Shown here: piece after piece, positions 21,869 through 32,746 of the stretch
How positions within the stretch are numbered: position 1 is the first letter of the stretch
How the letters are laid out: every line of letters starts with the position of its first letter
Assembly (NCBI GenBank): GCA_000827495.1
Contig: KN817523.1
Location: 234,912-298,911 of the forward strand
From: Hypholoma sublateritium FD-334 SS-4
Taxonomy: Eukaryota; Basidiomycota; Agaricomycetes; Agaricales; Strophariaceae
DNA length: 64,000 bases
Reading direction: 5' to 3'
Position numbers and translations under genes: made by a program
Notes under the pieces: model-generated
The model's database searches: none
Seen by the model: the letters and a program-made list of their open reading frames with translations, nothing else
Told to the model about the DNA's origin: nothing

Positions 21869-22831
21869 ATGGAATCCGACAGTCCTCACCGGGTTGAAAT
21901 CCCCCCGAACTTTGAAGATGCGCCGATAGACGATCTTGTACAACTCATCGGTAGTTCCGGCTCTCAATTAAGTATCCAGTGCGCTCACAAAGCGTTGCAG
22001 CGGACATGCTTGAGCGCCTAATATCCCATAATGACCGCATCCCCCTGTCGCCGTAGGCCGCCTGCTTTCTGCCCCCGATTGTGTCTCTGATCTCCCGCCA
22101 GCGAGTCGCTCACCCGCTTCCACTCCCGCTCCGCACCGAGCATCAGCGTGCTCGACTACCTCAAGCGCATCGTGCGCTTCACCAACGTCGAGGTACCCCT
22201 TCCCGCCACCCTGCGCGCGCCCGCTGACCGGCATCTAGAAATCCGTGCTCCTCATCACGCTCTTCAACATCGACCAGATCTGCGCGCGAGTCCCGCTCTT
22301 CACGCTCTCCTCCCTGACGTGTCACCGCTTCCTCATCACCTCGATCACTGTCGCTAGCAAAGGCCTCTGCGACGCCTTCTGCCCGAACGCCCTCTACGCG
22401 CGCGTCGGCGGCATCCCCGTCACCGAGCTCAACGTCCTCGAGCGCGCGTTCCTCGCCATGATCGAGTGGCGCCTCATGGTCAGTCCGCGCCTGCATCTCA
22501 CACACCGCCGTAGCCCATCGCTGATCCTGTTGTCCGCCAGTGCACGCGCGAGATCCTGCAGGAGTACTACGTGAACCTAGTGCGCACGCACAGCGCGGGC
22601 CGGTACTTCCTCACCGGCGCGGACTCGCCGAGCAGCTCGTCGGACAGCGAGATCGACCTCGACAGCGGCGCGTCGTCGCCGACCGAGACGCCGTCGCAAC
22701 CGTCCGCCGTGCTCCTCGAGCACGGCACGATGCACGAGTTCGTCACGCGCCCGACGATCGAGCAGAACATGGCGTTCGCCGCGCTGCAGCAGCTGCAGGC
22801 GCAGCAGGAGGGCATGCCGCACCGCCCATAG
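21869..22831 (+). CDS. Pho80-like cyclin (PCL family)
   Basis: Regulatory subunit for a Pho85-type cyclin-dependent kinase. Start ATG 21869 (MESDSPHRVEIPPNF). After a short intron comes ADMLERLISHNDRIPLSP, then ESLTRFHSRSAPSISVLDYL, an intron after RFTNVE, and the cyclin core with FTLSSLTCHRFLITSITVAS, VGGIPVTELNVLERAFL and IEWRLM. The final exon is a serine/aspartate-rich tail ending HRP at 22831. The motif order (SAPSISVxDYL, HRFLI, GGI-ELNxLE) is that of Pho80/Pcl7 cyclins. An upstream in-frame ATG at 21788 exists but lies in the shared promoter. Which Pho80/Pcl member it is cannot be told. Confidence 0.88.
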
Positions 22832-23864
22832 CGCGGCGGGCGCAGGAGTACATCGAGTGTCACATAAATAATATTGTATTGTAGAATAGAACGTAGAGTT
22901 TTCACATTTGTCTAGTTACGATGCACAAAGGAGGGTACTGGTTTGACAAGCAACAAACATTGATGGAAGGACAGAAAGGAAAGGAGAGAAGGGAAAAGGC
23001 AATAACAAATAATTACATTGTGGCTACTGATTCAACTGGAGAACGGGACAATTTTTGAGGCGAGAAATGAATGCAATGAGCGACGGCGTGTTGTTGTTTA
23101 CTATGCTGAATGGTACAATCCTGGGTTGTGTGTGTCGGCGACGGGAGTATACAGTGTCCGCCAATTAAAGGCTGGGGAAGGAAAGCGAAGAAAGCGCACG
23201 AACAAGGCGCACGATCCTTCAGGCGTAGCGGGGATGGCAACCAATAAATCATTTCGCTGAACGGCGCCGGGACATGATAGGTAGTGCGCCCCGGAAGATA
23301 TACTACGGTACCAATACAAGGGGTGAACGGGGAGCGGGGATCGAAGTCGTGCGTGTAAGCTGTGGGAGGGCGGGGATGCGGGTAGGGGAATGGGGAAGGG
23401 GAAGGGGAAGGGAGAAGGGAAAGGGGAAGGGGAAGGGGAAAAGGAAGGAGAAGGAAGGGGGCAGGACTCGGTGCGGAAGAATGCCAGGTCCGTATGCTGC
23501 TTCTGTGTATGTGTTTGTCTGTCTCTGCGCTCTGCTGTGCCGCTGCACTCAGCACTTGCTGCTGCTGCTGCTGCTGTCGCCGTGCCGCCACCGCTGCCTT
23601 CTCCATCTGCCTACGTGCGTGTCTGCCTGCTGTCTTGAACGGAAAAATGCACTAGTGAAAGGGGGTATGATGTGGGTCGAGGAAGGGGGGCAGGAGAGGA
23701 AGCACATCGTCCGAGCAGGCAGAAAAGAGCGCGCGCAGGCCGCCCACTGCTGTCCATGGGTCATCATCATCATCATCTCGTCATCATCGTCGCGGTCGTC
23801 CACCACCAACACCACCTCACCTCTCCGCCTCTCCACTCTCTCACCAAGCACCACCACACGCCGC
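22832..23864. other. Convergent intergenic with simple repeats
   Basis: Lies between the 3' ends of the cyclin and kinase genes. Contains a homopurine tract (23392-23461), a CTG run near 23,550-23,575 and CAT/ATC runs near 23,760-23,790. Long open frames here arise from these repeats and are not called. Confidence 0.5.
23392..23461. repeat. Homopurine GGGGAA-type tract, 70 nt
   Basis: Uninterrupted purine strand made mostly of GGGGAA and GGGAGAA units. Such mirror-like purine runs can form triplex or quadruplex structures. It lies in the convergent 3' region of the cyclin and kinase genes. Confidence 0.85.
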
Positions 23865-26800
23865 CTACTTGCGCCCGTTCCCACCCGTCATCGCGCTGAG
23901 CAGCTTCGCAAGCGTGTTGATCTGCGCCTTCTGCACCTTCTTCCCGCCCTCGCCGCCATCGTCCCGGCCGCCGAGGTCCGTCGTGCTCGTCGCCGCGTCG
24001 CGGCGCAGGTGCGGCTGCACCGCGGGCTTCGGCTTCACCGCGCGCGGGGCCTGCGCGGCACTACCACCGCCAAGGGCGGCCGCGGCAGCGGCGCGCGGGA
24101 CGAGGATGGGCGTGGCGAGCGCGTTCGCGGGCGTCGGCGGCAGCGGATGGCGCTCGCGCTCGTTGATCGTGTCGAGCGTGAGGTCCTTCGGCTGCTTACG
24201 CGTGCGCGGCTTGCGAACGGGCGGCGCACCGAAGATGTCGCCGACGGGGTTCGGGTGCTGCCCGCGCGGCAGCTGGTCGAGCTCCCAGGGCACACCGTCC
24301 ATAACTGCGCGGCGTTATCATCAGCATACATCTACAAAAAGGCAGAGAAAAACGCGACGCACTCTTGATATTCTTCGGAATGTTGCCCTGCGCGTACCCC
24401 GTCCCACTCGCACCGCTGAACGTCGACCCCGGGCCCTGCTTCACGCTCGTGCGCCAGCTCGCGGAACTCACGCTCGTCGCCGTCGTGCTCACGCTCCGCG
24501 CACTCGAGTTACTGTACCGCGTAAACGCGCTCGTCGACGTCCCCGCGCTGCTCGCCGTGCTCATCGAGCTGCGCCAGTTCGCACTGACCACCGAGCTGGC
24601 GGACGACGCCGGCGCGCGCGACGCACGCTGGGCGCCCGGCGGCGACTGCCCGCGCGGCGCGCCACCACCCGCGGCCCACGGCTCGGGCGTAGGCACGCCC
24701 GCCATCGGGTGCGGTGGTAGCGGGTGCTGCAGCGAGTGCAGCGAGCGCGCGTGCGGGTTCTGTGCCGCAGAGAGCGCATAGCCTGGCGAACGACTACCTT
24801 GCCTGCGCCCGCCACCAACGAGAGGTGCGCCGTTGCCGAGCGGCGATGGGTCGCGCACGCCACGGCGCCCGCGGCTCCACGTCGACGCCGCGTCCGAGTC
24901 GCTGCGCGGGAGGGAGAACGACGACGAGGACGCAGCCGCATGGTGCGGCGCGGCGAAGCCGATCGGGGTCGCGGCGGGGGCGACAGGTGCGTTGAGGCCC
25001 ATGAGCAGCGTCGCTACATTGTTCGCTGTCGACGCCATCGCGCGCGACTGCGAGTGTGCTTGTCCTTGCTGCATCGACGGCGGGAACTGCCCGAACGCCT
25101 CCTCCACTGGCGAGATGCGGCCCGTAGACGCGGCGGCGGCGGCGGTCGCTGCGCTCGCGGCGAGTGCCGTGGCGCTGTTCTTCCCGAAGCTGAGCTTCCA
25201 CTTCGACTGCTTCTTCGTGACCGGCGCGGGGATCGGCGCAGGAACGGCGACGGCGGGCTGCGACGGGGTGCGCGACAGCAGCTGGGTGGGCAAGGGGTAC
25301 ATTGACACAGGCTCGAACGGCATGTGCGGGCGCGAGACAGAGCCCGAGCGGTGCGATGACGACTTGGACGCCATGCTGATCTCGCGCGCAAGCGACTGCG
25401 ACGCGTTGGCGAGCGTCGCGAGGGTAGCATCGAACGGCGACGTCGGGCTCGCGGGCAGGAGTGCCGCCGCGGCCGCGGCGCCCTTGCCTTTCCGGGCTCC
25501 GCGCTTGCGGCGCTTGTTCGTCGACGTCGAGCGGGACGTCATCCCCTCGATCTCGATCTCCATATCGCCCTCCACATCGCCGTCATTGTCGTTCTCGTTC
25601 TCCTCCGCGTCGTCCTCGTCGCCTTGGTCGATAACGGTGGAGAGCTCCGCGCGCTCGAATGACGGCGCGCGAGAGAGCGAACGGGGCGGGATCGCCGGCG
25701 TCCGGCCGGCGGTCGTGGACCCGGACGGGTGCCGGGACTGGGGACGGTGCGAGATGGGCATGGTGAGCGAGATCCGGTGGCCCTGCGTCGATCCGGCGGA
25801 GGCCGTGCGGTGCACGCCGTGTGCACCCAAAAGGCTCGGCAAAGTGCGCGCCCATGCGCCGAGCTCTGCGGCGCTCATGCGCGGGGCGTCGTCGTGCGGC
25901 GAATCGAGGATGCAGAAGACGCGGTGCGCGAGCACATCGGCAACGGGGCGCGTCATGCCCATGAAACGCTGCATGAAGAAAGCGACCGGGTCCTTGAGGA
26001 AGATTTCGAAAGAGGAACAGGCGCCGTCGGCGGTATCCGTCCAGGGATTAAAGTGGTACAGCCTTGTGAGAGGAGTCAACAAGGGCATTTTCCCACGCAG
26101 AAATGAAGACCAACATATTAACGAGGACGATGCCTAAGGACCAGACATCGGCAGCACGGGGACGATAAGTAGGAGCGAGATTATTTCTGCATTCTGTGGG
26201 TCGAATAAGCGCATATATGCGGTCAGAAAAGCGTTGTACGTACCGTAGCTCATGTACGGAGCACTACCGCAGTCCATGTCGGCAGACTCGACGTCCGTGG
26301 TTGAGAGGCCAAAATCCGTTAGCTTGACAATAACCTTGCGTTCCGAGCGGCCATCTGGAGTTGTGTAGTGGCCGTCGGTGACGATAAAGTTTTCAGGCTT
26401 GATGTCGCGATGAAAGACACCTTGGGCGTGGCAAGCAGCAACAGCATCACACATCTGGCTAAACATGGACGATATAAGGCGGAGACGGGTACGAGAGAGC
26501 AGTTGAGACGGATTGAGGTTTGATAGCAAGCTGGGGGTTGGAGGGGTGTGAGAAGTCGAGACTGACGAGTCGGTGTGGTCGAGATCATAATGGTCGCGGG
26601 CCTGTTCGAGAAAGTAAAAAAGATCCTCCCCCGGGACGTACTCGAGGAGGAGGAGCAAGAAAGAAGAAGTTTCAAGTGTGCGGTGGAGAGATACAATGTT
26701 TGGATGGAGCTGCAGCGACTGGTGGATGGTTACCTGGGACGGGTCAGTGATAAACAACAGGGGCAGCAGAGCACGCACCTCGGACATCTGCACAGCCAGG

Positions 26801-27276
26801 GCGTCCTCGTCGAGATCGGCCTTTGACAGACACTTGATGGCGTACTTGCGGCCGTAGACGACGCCCGGACGGGGCTGGTCGAACTCCATGGCGCCGATAG
26901 TGGACATGTGGCCGTCTTCCGAGGGCGGGGGCCGGGCGAGGACCTCGTGGACGAGGTAGACGACTGCATAGCTGCCTGTGCCGAGCTGCTTGATGACCTC
27001 GAACTCCTGCGCGGGAGCGTGGGGCTGCTGGGCCGCTGCGACGGTGCGGATCTGCTCGCCCTGGAGGAAGAAGCCGTCACCGACGACGTCGCCGGGGGCG
27101 AGGACATCCTCGATGGCCTGGGATGCTACCGACGCCCGAGAACGCGGGCGGTCAGCGGAGGCTACGGCGAAGGGGACGGGACTTGAGGCGAGGAGACGAG
27201 ACGAGAGGTAGGGGCTGCGTGGGGCGGGCGGGTCCTTTGTCAGGCGACGGCGTGCATGTTGGTCGGGAGGCAACAT
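23865..27276 (-). CDS. Ran1/Pat1-like serine/threonine protein kinase
   Basis: Protein kinase of the Ran1/Sks1/Vhs1 group, inferred from the domain pattern. ATG 27276 (MLPPDQHARRR) is preferred; an upstream in-frame ATG at 27429 is possible. The kinase domain shows the glycine loop LGTGSYAVVYLV, lysine in YGRKYAIKCLSK, HPNIVSLH, catalytic FHRDIKPENF, metal-binding LTDFGLST, and APTYRPRAADVWSLGI. Introns fall after VQMSE, in MSYE and in NMLYHFNPW. The long C-terminal half (about 24,360-26,090) is low-complexity, rich in Ser, Ala, Pro and Gly, with an acidic stretch and a basic run KRRKRGARKGKG that may be a nuclear signal. The last exon ends SAMTGGNGRK at 23865. Members of this group in yeasts act in nutrient and meiosis control; the role here is not shown. 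Confidence 0.88.
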
Positions 27277-27519
27277 TCCCTTGCTCAGGACGACGACGAG
27301 ACCTGCTTGGAGTCTGAGCTGGCGAGGCGACGATGCATGCAGCAGGAGCGGCGGACGCCCTTGTGGGATTCGAGATGGGGGACGGGACAGAGGGACGGTG
27401 TGCCTCCATGTGCTCCATTCAAAACACACACATGCACTCTAGCCTATTTCTAATTACGGCATCACCTTCTCCGCAGCTGCACATGCTACCTTCCCACCGA
27501 CCGCCGCCAGATACTCGCC

Positions 27520-29288
27520 CTAAACCTGTCAGCACACGGTCAAAAATAATAAAATCCACGTACCACAGATGCGTCCATGCCCGCTGCCCACGCCGTCCAC
27601 GCAGCGCCCAGGCCGGGCAGCCCGGACGCTGCGAGCACCTCGCGCGCTGTCGCCGCCACACCGTCGACCAGCGCCGTGCCGGCCGCATCCGGCGGCACAT
27701 GGCGCGCTGCATGCAGCACGACCGCGCGGGGATCTGCCGGCAGCGTGCTTCCGAGCGCCCGATACAGATGCTCCAGAACCTTCCCTCGCACGTCCCCCGC
27801 CAATGGGAACCCGCGCACCACGTCCACCATCCCTGCGAACATCTCCACACGCGGCACCGCTGCGCCCATCAGTACATTTTTTCCGCGTCAACGCACGCAC
27901 ATACCTTGTCCCGCGCTCGAGATCACGCTCTCCACGATCGCGCCCTCCAGCACCCGCGCGCGCGCTGCTGCGTCCGCCTCAAACTCGGCTTCGGCTTCGG
28001 CTGCTCCTTCTTCGATCGCCTCTGCCTCCATTTTTTCTCCTGTAATTGCTGTGCTCGTATCCGCCTTGATACCGAGCACCTCCCATCGCCTTCTTAAACT
28101 CTCCACAAATCCAAGCTCCATCTTCAGATACTCAATCCACAGTTCCATGCTCTCTCCATTTAGTCGCAACCCGCGTTGCAACAACATTCTTGCCGCCGAC
28201 GGCGAGTGGTGCTCCAGCTCATGCGCCGCAGCGAGCACGAACAGCGCCGGCGTGTGCGGGTGCATCTGCAGCGCCCTGACATGCGTTCCGTCAGCATGGT
28301 GCGATCGCGCATCACCCCGGCCACATGAACCGATCGCCCGTGCGATAACGCCCGCGCGGCCCACAGGGGCACTCCGGACAAGCCGGCCGCGCGGTGCCTC
28401 GCACAGCGCCTCCGGCCGGGCGATGCTTATGGAGACGGAACGTACCTCGCGGTGATGCGGCCTACGAGCGCGCGTGCGCCTGCGCGCTTCGCGACCTCGA
28501 TGTACTGCACCCACAGACCAACATCGCCCTTGAACTTCTTCACCGCGCGCTCAAAGATGTGCAGCTGTCGTCGCACGAGCGCATAATCTGAAAGTGTCGC
28601 GGGACCCGGGGGTATACCTGCACACAACAAAAACAAGGACGACAACAATGACAGTAGGTGGTCAGCATATGAAGGTAAGAACGGGGTGGGTGCAGGCTGA
28701 AAGTATGTGAGGCAACATTGACAAGTCTGAGGGTAAGCACATAGCGCAGGCTGATATGCATGTCCCTCCCATGCAGGGCAGAGCAGCTACGCCTCGCGGC
28801 GTAGACGGACAAGAGGGTGGGGCGATGTCTACTTACCTAGACGCGCGATGCGCTTCCGCCGCAGCTGCTCGAGGCCCATCTCATACGCCGCGTAGCGGAG
28901 GTAATCCGCCTTCTTCGCGACGCGGCGCACGAGCGCCGTCTCGAACCCAGTGCGCTTCTTCATGATCGCCTTCGTTTCTTTCTGCAGCAGCGATTTGTAG
29001 CAATGTAGCAGCGGTGCACGTAGCAGTAAGTCATGGAGCAGCAAGTTATGTAGCAGCAGCGGTTCATGTAGCAGCGGGCAAGGCAGACGGGCGGATAGGC
29101 GGGCAGGTGGTTGATGGTAGCACGGGTAGCGTGTAGGTATCGAGGGGCGAGCAAGGTACGGCATACGGTCAGCGGATGGAATGTTCCAAGGCAATAACAA
29201 GGCCACGCACCTCAGTGAACAAGCCCTTGTCGACGAGGTCCTTAAGCTCGTCGAGCATCTGCTCCTGCTGGTAATGTACGCGCTCCAT
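27520..29288 (-). CDS. UTP6: U3 snoRNP-associated protein UTP6
   Basis: SSU-processome component with HAT repeats needed for 18S rRNA maturation in the nucleolus. ATG 29288 gives the family start MERVHYQQEQMLDELKDLVD. Exon 2 reads IMKKRTGFETALVRRVAKKA and LRYAAYEMGLEQLRRKR, followed by ERAVKKFKGDVGLWVQYIEV and ALQMHPHTPALFVLAAAHEL, with GLRLNGESMELWIEYLKMEL further on; these tryptophan/tyrosine-rich helices are HAT repeats. The C-terminal exon has FAGMVDVVRGFPLAGDVRGK. The stop is at 27540 if the last intron is retained, or at 27520 if GTACGTGG to GACAG is spliced. Intron 1 (about 28,985-29,213) is unusually long and repetitive for this genome. The gene follows the kinase on the same strand with about 240 bp between. 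Confidence 0.88.
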
Positions 29289-30586
29289 CCTGGTTTCCTG
29301 GGTGTCTAGCTAGCGCTTGTGTGTAGTATAGTCGTCGTCGTGTATGTACTCAATGTACCGTAGCGTGTAACAAGGAAGAGGAGCAAGGCGAAGGGCGTCA
29401 ATGCCAGTGTTTGCCGCAGTAGCAAGCGGCGTCGGGGCCAGCCCACGGCCCGTGCGTGCGCCTGTTTTTTTTCGCTGGGCCGGGCCCGCGGGCCGCAATA
29501 GCCAAGGCACAGAGTGACGTGTGACGTAGTGCGTCAGAGAGAGCCGCAATCACGCACTGCCAGTGGCATCCACAACTCCCCAATCAAAGCCATTCACAGT
29601 ATGGACGCATGCACCTAGGCTCGTTCAGCGCCAAAGGACGTGTTAGTGGTAGCCCAGTAACATCTTAGACGTATTCGCGGCATTTTTTCTCCAAGAGAAG
29701 AGTCCTCTCAGCTGCTCACGTAGCGCTCAAGTACCGCCATGGCCCATGGATGTGGGGTGGAAGACCCATGCTCTTAACGCGCTCTCGGACAGCACTGACG
29801 TATCTCGGATCGCGATGAAGGAGGGACGAAGGAACGCGAGAGCGGGGATAAGAAAAACTTACGCGCAAGCCAAAGGCCCAAGGCGAAGGGGAACGACGCG
29901 TGGAATACGAAGGTACAAGCGAGGGCGAGTGTGTGGTAGGAGGCAAGGGGGGGGAGGAATGGAAAAGGTCGGGACGTCCCTTATATATGTGATCGAACTT
30001 CCATCGGAATCTTCCATCCTTACAGTGGGTTCCAGAAAGTCCAAGCGCCTGAAAGGACTGGATGCAATCCCTGAATAACAATGCACGTCTGAGGGACGAC
30101 TGGACGAGATTTATACACCCGAGGTCCGTCAGCTGCATAGTTTGGTCCGCGAATCTGATAGTCAAGCCTCTAGGGACTCTGACTCTGATAGGCGTCCATC
30201 GAGCCGACCTACAACGAGCGTTCGATAACGTGTCTATCGCTTTTGCAATGCCTTTCTCCGCATATACCATTGTGTACGCGTCACCGTCAATGTAAACCAC
30301 GCGATAAATCCCCATGTCGTTGTTCAGCCTGAGCTATCACAGCCCATGGAATCCCGGACACCCCAAGGAGATGACTTGACCTGATATATGCGCTCGTAGG
30401 AACTCGACTCGATCTTTAAGACGAAAGGTCCGTCTCCTCCATCCTCTCATTTAAACTTCTGCTGCCTTTTCTCTCCGCCTCGAACACATCATAGGAATGA
30501 CCGACGACCTCAAGCCTTAAATCAAACCCAATAATCCGCGAGAGCGCGTTGTTATCGCGTCCCGTCACGGTCATGGTCCAACGGCT
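29289..30586. other. Intergenic with a 199-codon doubtful frame
   Basis: A minus-strand open frame at 29,716-30,315 has protein-like parts at its start (GIYRVVYIDGDAYTMVY), but the middle is pyrimidine-rich and follows a TATATAAG box at about 29,981-29,988. That looks more like a core promoter with a pyrimidine-rich start region than coding sequence. I call no gene. Confidence 0.4.
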
Positions 30587-30945
30587 GCATATATGCGTCC
30601 TAAACAGCCTGTATGTGCTATCTGCGTCCAAAGACCCGCATATATGCGCCGTCAGCGATGCGTTCGGCCTTTCCCAATCTGCGTATATGCTCTCTGAACA
30701 GCCGGTATATGTACATTAGCCTGTCTGGGTACAATGACCTGCGTATATGCGTCGTCAACAACGCGTCCTGCCTTGGCACATTAACCCGTCTAGGTCCAAT
30801 GACCTGCGTATATGCATCGTCAACGCCGCGTCCTGCTTTGGTCGAAAGACCCTGCGTTTACTTACGCGTCACCGATCCTGCAAGTCGCGTACATGCGTCC
30901 GCGCTTGTCCCGTCTTTGTATGCGTTTTGATTACGCGTATATTTG
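30587..30945. repeat. Diverged tandem array built on GCRTATATGC
   Basis: The near-palindrome GCATATATGC or GCGTATATGC occurs at 30587, 30638, 30681, 30741 and 30805, with degraded copies near 30,888 and 30,934. Two neighbouring units of about 64 bp (about 30,719-30,782 and 30,783-30,846) match closely: GGT-CAATGACCTGCGTATATG, TCGTCAAC and CGCGTCCTGC. Other spacings are 43-82 bp. No coding sense. Confidence 0.75.
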
Positions 30946-31668
30946 CCATCCTGTGCGTCGACTATTGGCCGACATTATGTCGACTCCCCGAACCTAAGAT
31001 ACAGCTATGGCTCAGGACAAATGTGACCGCTAGCCCAAGAAGCGAGGTCAGTTAACCTATATATCCTTGCCCCAGCACTTATACTCGTTCTCCCTATCAG
31101 GAAGCCCTGAACAATGGATGTCGGATCCTCGGGTGGTGTTTACGCGCAAAATTCACCTGGAGGACCGTAACAAACTCCTGAACCAATGAGTCGTGCCCTG
31201 TGTTTTTGTGCAGTCTTCTTACCTTGATTTTTGTGCGCCTTGCGCTGTGACTTGTCTGTCTATCACGCGTTCATGTGAATTATGTCTTTCCAAATTACTG
31301 TCCAAGTTATTGACTACTGCTCATTTTAACCGTTTCTCATTTACACCAACGCAAATTTGGACCAGCGGTGACCTTCGCGATAGCGTGCTCACCAGAGGCA
31401 CCCCCAGCATTTCAATGCCCAGGGTCTGTCAAATTTCTCAGTGCACCCAGTTACTTTGTCTGTTTTGTTTTCGCAAATGTCTACATGTTACACAGCCAAG
31501 TATCTCAAAGTTCAAGAAAAGTAAGCAGTTAATTAATATTTACAAGATGTTCTGTTGGGTCGTCGCCATTTGGGACGAGGGCTACCTGAAACTAGGCGTC
31601 TGGTCTCGCGCTACATTGCATGTTATATGTCTAGAATATGTCAGTACGAAATGGTACGCGTACAGTAT

Positions 31669-32176
31669 TCAGATGTTAAAATACTCAACTGTGTTTGCAC
31701 TCAGATTAAGTTCTCGAAGTTGATTTTCAACGGCCGTGAGGCTGTTTTCAGCGTCCAATGCCGCGGATCTGGCATTGACTCTTTCAAAAAATAGTTTTAT
31801 TTCACGGGCCATCGCTACTGCGAACCAAGGTGGCTCGCCACCTAATACTACCATGTCAGCCGGTGGCACGTTGCAGCTGGGATTCAGACATGGAGTACGC
31901 ACTGTTCGCGGATGCTACCACTTCGTCGAGATACAGACGGCCCTTGACAACATCTTCCGCGGAGACACCAACGTCCTCCCGCGCTCCTGTTTGGTATCAG
32001 TAGGGTGATCATGAGATTCACGCGCCCGACATACTACTCTTTTCATGTTCAAATAGTAATTGCTTGTTGAAACGGTGGGCGTTCTCAACGTCCTCGCATG
32101 TAAGGGGATAGGACGGTGCAGGAGGGAGTTCGACATATCTTTGAGCCTCTGCGCTGATTTGAGGTAGGGCAATCAT
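31669..32176 (-). CDS. Small protein of unknown function, three exons
   Basis: ATG 32176 opens MIALPQISAEAQRYVELPPA, ending KQLLFEHEK. Splicing GTAGTATG to AACAG joins REDVGVSAEDVVKGRLYLDE. Splicing GTGCGTACTC to TATTAG then joins GEPPWFAVAMAREIKLFFER and VNARSAALDAENSLTAVENQ, stopping at 31669. Joined, this gives one continuous, compositionally sensible protein of about 130 residues with a predicted helical, possibly coiled-coil C-terminus. No known domain recognised. The consistent joining of three frames by GT-AG introns is the main support. Confidence 0.5.
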
Positions 32177-32746
32177 GTCGAAGGAGGGGTTACAACTTGA
32201 ACAAGTGCAAGTGGCGAGGTTATTAATATAAGTACTAGATCAGCCAATCTCCGCCCGGACGCAGCCGGATGAATCAAAGAAAGATCAAATAAAAGCATCG
32301 CATCTATCTAGTCCTACACCTGGTCGGTTTTGTGCCAGTGCCTCTTCAGCTTCCCCGCTAATATGGAAATTTTGAAGCGTAGAGAGTCGAAGCTCGGACC
32401 AAAGAAGTACTCCCTCTCTCTCAGTTTTGGAAGCCGGGTTTCCGGCTTCGGACTTCGAACGTCTCGGGCCGCTGCGCCGTAGATGTGTCACACCGTCTCA
32501 CGCTGACGCAGGTGACAAGCGTCCGAGTCGGCCCTGCCCCGTCTCAAGACTCAACCACTTCGGCCACCTCCACCACCACCGCGAACCCACATCCAGCTCC
32601 AGCGCCACCACCGCACCACACGCGCCCCCGCGCACATTCTCCAGACGCCGCCGCCGTCGTCCGCGGTCGTCCGTCGTTGCCTTATCATCTGCACGCCATC
32701 CATCGCCCGCCGCCGACACCCTCCCTCCGTTCCCCCCTATTAAACA
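32177..32746. other. Intergenic, probable 5' region of the glutamine-rich gene
   Basis: A pyrimidine-rich and CA-rich stretch (32,520-32,740) leads to the start at 32747. Open frames here are compositional. It may be a long 5' UTR. Nothing else supported. Confidence 0.4.

Noticed and set aside
23013..23606. 197-codon minus-strand frame with polyglutamine and proline runs
   Set aside because: Made of the complements of the CTG run and the GGGGAA tract; no protein-like part and lies in 3' regions.
23274..24368. 364-codon plus-strand frame
   Set aside because: Crosses simple repeats and then runs antisense to the kinase C-terminal exon; composition is a GC-rich shadow.
24833..26137. 434-codon plus-strand frame
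   Set aside because: Antisense shadow of the GC-rich low-complexity part of the Ran1-like kinase.
29716..30315. 199-codon minus-strand frame
   Set aside because: Middle part contains a TATATAAG box and a long pyrimidine run typical of a core promoter; no homologous motif recognised.
31193..31723. 176-codon plus-strand frame
   Set aside because: Cysteine-rich AT-type composition without motif; its end overlaps the better supported minus-strand small gene.
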